Source of the DNA: Nocardia acidivorans NBRC 108247
GTDB lineage: Bacteria > Actinomycetota > Actinomycetes > Mycobacteriales > Mycobacteriaceae
DNA length: 64,000 nucleotides
Direction: 5' to 3'
NCBI RefSeq assembly: GCF_001625085.1
Contig: NZ_BDAW01000002.1
Span: forward strand, 1 to 64,000
Positions 51,714-59,110 of the stretch are shown one piece after another. Under the pieces are notes generated by a model. The model made no database searches, was not told the origin of the DNA, and saw nothing but the letters and a program-made list of their open reading frames with translations. Position 1 is the stretch's first letter. Each line of letters starts with the position of its first letter. Both the position numbers and the translations under genes were made by a program.

Positions 51714-53089
51714 CCGAATCCGTCGGTGTAGTGACCACGACACCAAGCCCTACCGTGCTGGACGTCATTCGTACCAGTCCGGTCGGGGCGATGGTGGATA
51801 CACCGGTGTCCGATGTGATCAGTGGACTGGGATTGCCGCAACTGCCGCAACTTCCAGCGATTACATTGCCGGATCTGTCCGGGTTTCAGATGCCGACGTT
51901 GCCGACGATCGACCCGACCACGCTGATTCAGCCGGCGATCAGCCTGCTGTCCTCGATGGGCAGTGGCGCCGCCAGTATGGGCACCGAACTGATCTCGATC
52001 TTCTCCTCGGTCAGCAAGGCGCTCAGCTCCGCGGTCAGCACGAGTTCGGCTGCCTCCGCCGCTGTTTCGAACAGCTGGCAGGGCGATGCCGCGAACTCGG
52101 CGCAGGTCAGGAGCAACGAGGTCGATTCGGTCAACCCGACGGTCAACGCGCAGGGCCAGCAGCTCAAGGTGATCCTGCTCAATGCCGAAGCGACGGTCGC
52201 GGAAGGGTACGCCGAACTGTCGGCTCTCATCGCGCGATTCACCGCCGAGGTGATGGCGGGCATCGCCTTCCTGGTCACCCCGGCCGGGCTGCCCGCGCTG
52301 ATCGCCATGGCCACGGACGCACTGTCTGAGGCCGGGGTCATCACCGCGAAAACCCGTGCCCAGCTGACGGTTCACACCGCCGAGGTGGCGGCGGCCGGAA
52401 TCAAGATCCCGGTCCCCGGCGCGCCCAATGTCGCCGATGTGGCATCGCTGGCGAACCAGGTCACGCAGGCGGTGCAGCCGTTCCTGAGCGTCGGCGGCAC
52501 CGCGGTCCAGAAGGTCGTCGAAAAGGGCAGCGAGGTGGTGTCGGCCGGTTCGACCGCGGCGAGCAGCATCAGCTCCGCGGGGCAGTCCGTGGTCAGCGCG
52601 CTGACCACGAACACCAGCAAAGACACCACCACGACGAACAAAGACACGACCACCACCAACAAGGACACCACGACCACCGACGCCAAACCGGTCGATGCCA
52701 CCACGCTGAAGACCGACGACACCACCACCGGTGGCGGCGGAATTCCCGCGGGCATGCCGATCGGCTCCGGACTCAACTCCAGTCCGCTCAGCCCGTACTC
52801 CGGCAAGATGTCCGCCGGTGAGGGCCTGGGCTCCGGATCACCGGTCTCACGCGTCAACAGCAATAACAACGAGACCCAAACCCGTTCCACCACAAGCATG
52901 CCCGGTGGCATGGGGACCGGCGCGGGCCTGGCCAACAAAGGCGAGAACGAATCGACCGGTGAGCGCACCGCCCTGGTCACCGGTGCACACGGCGACGAAG
53001 TGGTCGGCGTCATCGAAGGCGTATCGATTCCGGTGGTCGGCGCGGTCGAACCCGTCGACGAACCACCGGACAAAGCGCTCACGCTCTGA
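51710..53089 (+). CDS. EspA-like ESX-secreted protein (module B)
   Basis: 459 residues; GTG 51710, coupled to the EspC-like gene. It has a Leu/Pro-rich N-terminus (LPQLPQLPAITLP), a WQG turn at W123, and an Ala-rich hydrophobic helical region (about 160-205). A Thr/Lys/Asp repeat at about 302-323 is followed by a Gly/Ser-rich tail ending ALVTGAHGDEVVGVIE. Paralogous to 13758-14993. EspA/EspE-type substrate by architecture; secretion inferred. Confidence 0.7.
   Translation: MTESVGVVTTTPSPTVLDVIRTSPVGAMVDTPVSDVISGLGLPQLPQLPAITLPDLSGFQMPTLPTIDPTTLIQPAISLLSSMGSGAASMGTELISIFSSVSKALSSAVSTSSAASAAVSNSWQGDAANSAQVRSNEVDSVNPTVNAQGQQLKVILLNAEATVAEGYAELSALIARFTAEVMAGIAFLVTPAGLPALIAMATDALSEAGVITAKTRAQLTVHTAEVAAAGIKIPVPGAPNVADVASLANQVTQAVQPFLSVGGTAVQKVVEKGSEVVSAGSTAASSISSAGQSVVSALTTNTSKDTTTTNKDTTTTNKDTTTTDAKPVDATTLKTDDTTTGGGGIPAGMPIGSGLNSSPLSPYSGKMSAGEGLGSGSPVSRVNSNNNETQTRSTTSMPGGMGTGAGLANKGENESTGERTALVTGAHGDEVVGVIEGVSIPVVGAVEPVDEPPDKALTL
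52613..52680 (+). repeat. 21-bp tandem coding repeat (NKDTTTT)
   Basis: Three 21-bp units encoding Ser/Asn-Lys-Asp-Thr-Thr-Thr-Thr in the tail of the EspA-like protein. The module A paralogue lacks this repeat. Confidence 0.8.
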
Positions 53090-53116
53090 AAACGCAGGGG
53101 TAACAGGAGGATTGGC

Positions 53117-53431
53117 ATGAGCACCAACGATTTCGAAGGTGTGCGGTTCGATGCGTCGAGCGCACTGCAGGCGGCCACCCAGCTGGACGCGCTGGCCGAT
53201 CGCATCGCGAACGGCATGAGCGTCGAACAGGCGAAGCTGGAGATCGCCCCGGCCGGGGCGGATGAGGTCTCGGTGCGCGCGGCGCAGACGCTGAACACGG
53301 TCGCCGCCTCGTTCCAGACCTCGGGCACCTCCGGGGTGGACGAGGTTCGCAAGCTGGCCGCCGCGCTGCGTGCGCAGGTCGGGCAGTTCGGACAGGTCGA
53401 GGAGCAGAACGCGCTCGGCTTCGCGGTCTGA
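53117..53431 (+). CDS. PE-family-like protein
   Basis: 104 residues; ATG with ggagg 6 bases upstream. The central APAGADEVSVRAAQTLN matches the AGADEVS core of PE proteins, which pair with PPE proteins and are exported by ESX systems. After the second helix comes FGQVE (F91-E95), in the place of the usual YxxxD/E signal but with Phe for Tyr. No Pro-Glu dipeptide is present at the N-terminus. The PPE-like gene follows 15 bases later. Confidence 0.8.
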   Translation: MSTNDFEGVRFDASSALQAATQLDALADRIANGMSVEQAKLEIAPAGADEVSVRAAQTLNTVAASFQTSGTSGVDEVRKLAAALRAQVGQFGQVEEQNALGFAV

Positions 53432-53446
53432 GGAGCGCCGTAATCG

Positions 53447-54472
53447 ATGTTGGAACCGACGAATCCCGGCTTTACCGGTGTGGTCTGGGATGCCAGGCCA
53501 CCCGAACAGCTGGCTCGCGACCTGGTGACGGGGGCGGGAGCCGTGCCCGCCGCCGAAGCTGGTCTTGCCTGGGCGCGTCTGAGTGCCGGCTTCGCGGCAG
53601 CCGCCATCGACTACGAGCGCATTCTCGAAAACCTCGACAGCGCATGGGAATCGAGAGGCAGTAAACAGTTCATCGAGCGAGTTCGGGTACTTCGTGACTG
53701 GTTCGCGACCTCCGCCGCCGAGGCCGCCAACAATGCCGCTCGTGCCGAAAATCATGCTGCAACATATGAAATCGCGCGGCTGGCGATGCCGGACGCCGAT
53801 GATGTCGAGAAGCTCAAGCACCTGCGCGAGATGCTGGAGCAGCTAGGTACCGCTATCGGCGCGCCGATGCTTGCCAAGCTGGCGCAGACCGATACCGATG
53901 CCGACACGGTGAAAGTCGTTGCGGCGCGGGTGATGCGAACCTATGAGGGTTCGACCGAATCGCTGGCGACGCCCTGGGAGCACCAGGCTCCGCCGGAGAT
54001 TACCGCAGGAATGAACACGAATCCGGTTGTGCCGCAGGGTGATCCGGCGGCGACGGTCACACCCATGCTTCCGACCATGCCCGGCATACCATCGGGGTCG
54101 TTCAATATGCCCCCGGTCATTACCAACTTCCGGCCCAACGCGGTTACCGAGGTCAATGCGAACACCACGCAGAGGGTTGTAGCGCAACCGATTACGGTGC
54201 AACAGAGTGGGTCGCTGCCGATGTCGCCGGGCGCGATGGGTGGGACCCAGGGCTCGGGCGACGAGGAGCACACGACCCGCTCCGGCCTGAGCGTGCCCGG
54301 GAGCGAGGCCGAGCTCGGTCTCGCCGACGGTATGCAGGCCGCGCCCGCCGTACTGGGTGGCGTTGCCCCCAATGCACAACCTGTGCCCGATATCGCCTTC
54401 AACGCCTCCAGTACCGGGACCGAGAGTTCGAACCCGCCTGCGGCCGCCACACGAGAGGAGACGGCAACGTGA
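53447..54472 (+). CDS. PPE-family-like protein
   Basis: 341 residues; ATG with gaggag 11 bases upstream. The N-terminus FTGVVWDARPPEQLARDL, then GAGAVPAAEAGLAWARLS, follows the PPE pattern (aromatic-x-x-x-PPE, then GAG and a W-x-x-L helix). Residues 1-180 form the helical domain that would pair with the PE-like protein upstream. The rest is a Pro/Thr/Gly-rich tail ending in Glu/Thr residues. The stop overlaps the following espG (GTGA), matching the known need of PE-PPE pairs for EspG. Confidence 0.82.
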   Translation: MLEPTNPGFTGVVWDARPPEQLARDLVTGAGAVPAAEAGLAWARLSAGFAAAAIDYERILENLDSAWESRGSKQFIERVRVLRDWFATSAAEAANNAARAENHAATYEIARLAMPDADDVEKLKHLREMLEQLGTAIGAPMLAKLAQTDTDADTVKVVAARVMRTYEGSTESLATPWEHQAPPEITAGMNTNPVVPQGDPAATVTPMLPTMPGIPSGSFNMPPVITNFRPNAVTEVNANTTQRVVAQPITVQQSGSLPMSPGAMGGTQGSGDEEHTTRSGLSVPGSEAELGLADGMQAAPAVLGGVAPNAQPVPDIAFNASSTGTESSNPPAAATREETAT

Positions 54473-55257
54473 CGACCTTCACCAATGACGGCGTGATTGC
54501 GCTCGCTACCCATCTCGGTGTGCAGACCCTGCCGCTGGTGCTCTCGATCGGCCCGGAACAGGATTCGCATCACGAGTTGCAACTCGCCCAGGAGCGAGCC
54601 CGGGCCGAGCTGGTCACGCGTCGCATTGTCGATGCGCACGGGGATACCGATCCTGACACCGCTGCGGCGTTTTTCGCACTGGCCCAGCCCGATTGCGAAT
54701 TGGCCGCACGTAATGTCGCGGAGTCGGGTCAGGTGCGCGTGAGCATTGTCCGGCGTGGTGAGACGCAGGTCATGGCGGTCCGCCGAGGTGAAGCCATCGA
54801 GATACATTCGATGTGGTCGGACGGGTCGGGCAGCTCCCTTGCCAAGCCGATACTCGATGCGCTGGCGCCGAACAAACCGGCACAAGTGGTCAGCTTGAGC
54901 GCCCCGTCCGCGGAGCTCGCTGAACGATTCGAAGCCGCGGCGAACTCCGGCGACTACGCGAGCGTTGTCTACAGTCTCGGCGTCGCCGAAACCGATGCCA
55001 CCGCATACGGACTGGCGCTGGCCTCCTGTCACTCCTACACCGAGGTGGTGGCCTACGCCTATGCCGACGGTGTCACATACCAATCCCCCGGGGCGGCCGT
55101 GGTGTACGACACCTCGTACGGCCGCATAGTCTCCGCCCCGGGTATCGCACCGGACCAGCAACTCTGGTCCACATTGACTCCGGGCACCGATCACCGTATC
55201 GCGCAGGCGATTGCGGCCCTGATCGATTCGCTGCCCGGGCGGAGGTGGCTGCCGTGA
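54469..55257 (+). CDS. espG: EspG-family ESX chaperone, PE-PPE partner
   Basis: 262 residues; starts TTFTNDGVIALATHLGVQTLP, followed by LVLSIGPEQDSHHELQ. It has the EspG fold pattern and is more distant from the other two EspG copies than they are from each other. Coupled to the PPE-like gene by GTGA. By family knowledge, EspG binds the PPE tip of its cognate PE-PPE pair and delivers it to the ESX ATPase. This copy is the likely dedicated chaperone of the pair just upstream. Confidence 0.85.
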   Translation: MTTFTNDGVIALATHLGVQTLPLVLSIGPEQDSHHELQLAQERARAELVTRRIVDAHGDTDPDTAAAFFALAQPDCELAARNVAESGQVRVSIVRRGETQVMAVRRGEAIEIHSMWSDGSGSSLAKPILDALAPNKPAQVVSLSAPSAELAERFEAAANSGDYASVVYSLGVAETDATAYGLALASCHSYTEVVAYAYADGVTYQSPGAAVVYDTSYGRIVSAPGIAPDQQLWSTLTPGTDHRIAQAIAALIDSLPGRRWLP

Positions 55258-55349
55258 ACCGCATCAGACGGGTGCACCTGATCCACTCCGAAGACGGTGA
55301 TGTAAAGCCACATCGCCTGTTCATCCAGCAAGTACGCAAAGGTAGGTAG
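55254..55349 (+). CDS. Possible small coupled ORF, 31 aa
   Basis: GTG 55254 overlaps the EspG stop (GTGA). Thirty-one codons end at TAG 55347-55349, 3 bases before the next ATG. The basic product (MNRIRRVHLIHSEDGDV...) has no family. It may only be a chance frame; included because of the coupling geometry. Confidence 0.25.
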   Translation: MNRIRRVHLIHSEDGDVKPHRLFIQQVRKGR

Positions 55350-55352
55350 ACC

Positions 55353-55685
55353 ATGAGCGGCGGCAGCCTGAATTCGGGCGACTCAAATGCAATCAAGTCC
55401 AATCACGACCAAGCGGAGTCGGCCAAGAACCATATGGCCGATGTGATCGCGACGGTCCGGGCGACCATCCAGAAGACCACCACCTCCGTGGACGCCGCCC
55501 GCGGCGGCTTCCAGGGCGTTGCGGCCACGGCGTTCAACCAGGCCGCCGATGCGTGGCACGAGGAAGCGGGTCGCCTCAATGTGAAGTTGACGGCGATCGA
55601 GGATCAGGTCGGCACCGGTGTCGCCCAGTTCCGCAGCACTGATGCCGAGAACGAAGCAGGCTTCAAGCAGTACACCAGCCTGTAA
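55353..55685 (+). CDS. EsxB/CFP-10-like WXG100 protein with Phe substitutions
   Basis: 110 residues; aggtagg lies just upstream of the ATG. Helix-turn-helix layout with GGFQGVAATAF at the turn, so the WXG position is F53-Q-G. After the second helix comes GVAQFRSTDAENEAGF, aligning with the C-terminal YxxxD/E signal of CFP-10 but with Phe (F93-D97). Expected to form a heterodimer with the next gene product and to carry the export signal. Both key aromatic residues are Phe rather than Trp/Tyr. Confidence 0.82.
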   Translation: MSGGSLNSGDSNAIKSNHDQAESAKNHMADVIATVRATIQKTTTSVDAARGGFQGVAATAFNQAADAWHEEAGRLNVKLTAIEDQVGTGVAQFRSTDAENEAGFKQYTSL

Positions 55686-55734
55686 TTCCCGAGAACCCAA
55701 CTGGCCCGAACCTTTTGTGAAGGAATGACGGATT

Positions 55735-56055
55735 ATGTCCGACGATGGAATGCTTTACGACCCCAAAATCATCAGCACCCTGGTGAGCGAGCTCCAGGAC
55801 AACTTCGGTCGTCTGGTGGCTGCGGGTGAAGATATGGCGAACGCCAAGGCCCGCATCGAGGGCGCATGGTCGGCAAGCGCTCTCGGCGGCTTCCAAACCG
55901 CCTACCAGGTCTGGCGTGACGAGTACGACGGCGGCGGCGACGCCAGCCAGGGCTCGCTGCACACCCTCAACCGGATCGCCCAGCTGGTCGAGCAGGCCAT
56001 GCACTCGGCCATCGGCGCCGACAAGAAGATCGGCGACGGCTTCGGCGGGTACTGA
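55735..56055 (+). CDS. EsxA/ESAT-6-like WXG100 protein
   Basis: 106 residues; aaggaatg upstream of the ATG. Helical, with the turn GAWSASALGGFQTAY: Trp45 is kept but the WXG is W-S-A with an extended turn. The second helix is TLNRIAQLVEQAMHSAIG, ending DGFGGY. It is the second gene of the Esx pair; a perfect terminator hairpin follows, so the pair ends a transcription unit before eccB. Confidence 0.82.
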   Translation: MSDDGMLYDPKIISTLVSELQDNFGRLVAAGEDMANAKARIEGAWSASALGGFQTAYQVWRDEYDGGGDASQGSLHTLNRIAQLVEQAMHSAIGADKKIGDGFGGY

Positions 56056-56080
56056 CTCGTCGCTCCCGCCGAGCCACACT

Positions 56081-56112
56081 GCGCGCCCCTCCATCCCGGA
56101 GGGGCGCGCTTT
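56081..56112 (+). terminator. Perfect intrinsic terminator between esx pair and eccB
   Basis: Arms gcgcgcccctcc (56081-56092) and ggaggggcgcgc (56098-56109) pair perfectly over 12 bp around a 5-base loop, followed by ttt. It lies 26 bases after the EsxA-like stop. It may let the esx pair be expressed at a higher level than eccB. Confidence 0.85.
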
Positions 56113-56167
56113 GCGGGGACGCCCCGCGTAATGTCATGAATGTAGTCATCTGTCCGACGGAGGTTCA

Positions 56168-57703
56168 GTGCCAGCCCAATTGACCACAAAGGCCCAGGTC
56201 AATGGGTATCGCTTCCTGTTGCGACGCCTCGACCACGCGCTGATTCGCCGCGATGTGCGCATGCTGCATGACCCTATGCGAGCGCAGTTCCGATCGCTGA
56301 TTTCCGGCGCGATCCTCGCGCTATTGGTGGTCGCAGGCTGCGCGATCATGGCCTTCATCCGTCCGCAGGGATCGATCGGCGATGCGAATATCGTCATGGG
56401 CAAAGACAGTGGCGCGCTATATGTCGTGGTGCGAGACAAGAACGACAAGACCAAGATGACGCTGTATCCGGCGCTGAATCTTGCTTCGGCCCGGTTGATT
56501 TCGGGCACAGCCGAATCTCCGAAGTCGGTGAAGGACACCAAGCTGAGCACCGTGCCGCGGGGCCCTATCCGGGGAATTCCGGGTGCACCGGCCGCTCTGC
56601 CGGGGTCGGGTCAGGGTGACCGATCGCAGTGGACGATCTGTGACACCGTGCAGTTGTCCGCCAGTGGTGGCTCTGCCTCGGCCACCGGATCGAAGACCAC
56701 TGTGATCGCGGGCGGCCTCGAGCTGAACGCGCGGATCAAGCAGGCGGACACCGGTACCGCGCTGCTGGTACACAGCACGGACAAGTCCACGAAGACCGAG
56801 AAGAACTACCTGATCTACGACGGCAAGCGCGCCGAAGTAGATACCACGAACACCGTTATGGCGCGTTCGCTCAACCTGGCCGGGCAGCACGCCAGGCCGA
56901 TCACCACTGGTCTGGTGGGTGCGGCAATCGAAGTGCCTCCGCTGGTTTCGCCGACTATCCCGCACGCGGGTGATCCCGGTCCCGGTCGGCTCAATGGGAT
57001 TCCGGTAGGCGGCGTCATCCGGGTGGCGGCACCGGGCAGCTCCGCCAACTCTGAGCTCTATGTCGTGTTGTCCGAAGGTGTGCAACGCATTTCGGAATTC
57101 ACCGCCCAAGTGATTCGGAATACGAATTCGCAGGGAATGGACGACATCAGATCTGTGACTCCTGACCTGCTGGACGGAATCCTGCCTCCGGTGCACGTGT
57201 TGCCTGTTGACGACTTTCCCACTTCAGCACCGAAAATCATTACAGCGGAAGATAATCCGGTCGCCTGTATTACCTGGGCCAAGTCCAAGGCCACCGATGT
57301 GAAGGATGTGGACGTTACCGAGGGCCCCACCGATCGAGCCGCGACCTCATTGCTCGTGGGTACCCGTCTGCCGCTCGCGGATTCGGCTGTCCCGGTGACG
57401 ATCGCGAGCGCCAACGGCACCGCCGATGGCATAGATGAGGTGTATATCCCGCCGAGCACCGGTGAATTCGTGCGCACCACCGGTATGGAGTCGGGCAGTC
57501 GTCGCCGCGACAGCCTGTACTACATTGCCGACAACGGAATCAGTTATGGCGTACCGGACCTGGCCACTGCTCAGGTGCTCGGTCTCGGTAGTACGCCCCG
57601 CCTGGCGCCATGGGCGATCGTCGGTCAGCTCGTTCCGGGTCCCACGCTCAGCGCCACAGATGCTCTCAACAGCTACGATTCGCTGCCCACGATCAGTAAA
57701 TGA
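56168..57703 (+). CDS. eccB: EccB, ESX core membrane component
   Basis: 511 residues; GTG with ggagg upstream. It begins QLTTKAQVNGYRFLLRRLDHAL, the signature of EccB. A single membrane helix follows (about 43-65, LISGAILALLVVAGCAIMAF), then a large outside domain with QWTICDT and ITWAKS-type conserved Cys segments and VPPLVSPTIP. Length is normal for the family. EccB is part of the ESX inner-membrane complex with EccC, EccD and EccE; none of those lie in this window, so the core operon is either downstream or split. A lipoprotein follows. Confidence 0.92.
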   Translation: MPAQLTTKAQVNGYRFLLRRLDHALIRRDVRMLHDPMRAQFRSLISGAILALLVVAGCAIMAFIRPQGSIGDANIVMGKDSGALYVVVRDKNDKTKMTLYPALNLASARLISGTAESPKSVKDTKLSTVPRGPIRGIPGAPAALPGSGQGDRSQWTICDTVQLSASGGSASATGSKTTVIAGGLELNARIKQADTGTALLVHSTDKSTKTEKNYLIYDGKRAEVDTTNTVMARSLNLAGQHARPITTGLVGAAIEVPPLVSPTIPHAGDPGPGRLNGIPVGGVIRVAAPGSSANSELYVVLSEGVQRISEFTAQVIRNTNSQGMDDIRSVTPDLLDGILPPVHVLPVDDFPTSAPKIITAEDNPVACITWAKSKATDVKDVDVTEGPTDRAATSLLVGTRLPLADSAVPVTIASANGTADGIDEVYIPPSTGEFVRTTGMESGSRRRDSLYYIADNGISYGVPDLATAQVLGLGSTPRLAPWAIVGQLVPGPTLSATDALNSYDSLPTISK

Positions 57704-57870
57704 TCTGATCTACCGAACTCCCCCGCGAACACACCGATTGTGACGCACTCCACCGCGAATGGCTCTGGCGCACAGCCGATGCTAGATTGTGGCCGACCGT
57801 GCGGCCTGACCGCTGGGTTTGTCAGATGATTCCGAATGTCCGCGGGGGAGTCGCGGGCAGAGGGGGGTGC

Positions 57871-59061
57871 ATGCGGTTCCGGTTTCGCCGACTCGCTATG
57901 GTGGCGTTAATCGCTGCGATCGCGAGTACTTCCGTTGCGTGCGGAAATGGCAGTCAGACAACGGATCACAGTTCGGCACTGGATATCGGCCCTTACTCGA
58001 CGCAGCGGCCCGACAGCGGTTTCGACGACCAGCCCAGCGAAACACGCGGGATGCTCGTCGAGTCGCTCCGTTTGGGCGAACGCGCCGTATTCGGCAGTGA
58101 TGTTGCCCCCGAATTCTCTGCAGGGCACGGCGGTACCGTGCTTGCCACCGATAGTGGCTTCCGGAACGCCGACGGAGTGTCCGCGCCGGCGATGCAGCCC
58201 TTCCGCCCATTGGCTGCCTTCAACGCGAGCGCGGCTGATACGCCGTACATCGGTGAATACCACAAGCACTACGAGCTGTCGATCTCGCTTGTAGCTTTTC
58301 CCGATGATCAAAGTGCCGCTGATGCGGCAGTTGCGTTGGAACACAGCGATTTCGGAGCGAACAGCTCCAACGTGCCGGTATCTTTGTCCAGCTATCCGGC
58401 GGCGCTGAGTCATTGGCGACCCGGGACCCCGAATTTGGGCAGCTGGATGGCATTCAAATCAGTCGTAATCGCTGTCTATGTCGAGAGCCTGCAGGCTGAC
58501 CTCGATCAGCTGACGGGGTTCGTTTCAAAGGCATACCAGCAGCAGATACCCAAGTTGGACGGCTACACCCCCACCGCACCAGATCAGCTCGCGATGCTGA
58601 AAATGGATCAGGACAGACTGCTTACCCGGTTGGTCAAGACCGACGATACGGTTCCAGACCAGCAACGGTTCGCGGTCTACAGCCCCCGAGGATTCGCAGG
58701 GCAGGCGACTGATCCCGCGGCCGTGGCTCGAGACTTCGAAAGCCAAGGTGTGAAGGCTATTGCGGTGTCGGACAATAAGTATCTGTACAAGCTGAGCGAC
58801 GCGGCGGCCGCCCGTGATTACCTCACCCATCTTGCGAATGACCCGACCGTGTCGAAGTACGTCCCGATGTCCGGTGTACCCGCCATGGCGGATATCGCGT
58901 GCTTCAAGGCGACCCAACCGAACTCGACAACCATATTGGCACGTCGTTTCCGCTGTCTGATCCCACACGAAGGCTTTGTCGCCGAGGTGTTCAGCGACCA
59001 GGAGACAGATGTCCGGCAGCTCGCAGCCGCTGAGTACCAGTTGCTGAAGGATGCCGGATGA
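57871..59061 (+). CDS. Lipoprotein, 396 aa (paralogue of 63031 gene)
   Basis: ATG 57871 after aggggggtgc. Signal peptide with basic MRFRFRRLA, a hydrophobic core and lipobox SVAC (STSVACGN). The mature domain has LDIGPYSTQR near its start, RPLAAFNAS, and a ferredoxin-like YELSISLVAFPDDQSAADAA segment. Later come SHWRPGTPN and a repeat of the pattern in the C-terminal half. The same architecture appears in the truncated gene at 63031 (LDVGGYSVDP, VTVLQFPEPGAARTAA, HWRQDVP), the type annotated as DUF7373 lipoproteins in Nocardia. Role unknown; surface-exposed. Confidence 0.85.
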   Translation: MRFRFRRLAMVALIAAIASTSVACGNGSQTTDHSSALDIGPYSTQRPDSGFDDQPSETRGMLVESLRLGERAVFGSDVAPEFSAGHGGTVLATDSGFRNADGVSAPAMQPFRPLAAFNASAADTPYIGEYHKHYELSISLVAFPDDQSAADAAVALEHSDFGANSSNVPVSLSSYPAALSHWRPGTPNLGSWMAFKSVVIAVYVESLQADLDQLTGFVSKAYQQQIPKLDGYTPTAPDQLAMLKMDQDRLLTRLVKTDDTVPDQQRFAVYSPRGFAGQATDPAAVARDFESQGVKAIAVSDNKYLYKLSDAAAARDYLTHLANDPTVSKYVPMSGVPAMADIACFKATQPNSTTILARRFRCLIPHEGFVAEVFSDQETDVRQLAAAEYQLLKDAG

Positions 59062-59110
59062 TTGTGCCCGAATCGCTCGGCGGCCAAGGGAATTACGCGA
59101 GAGGGATCGC

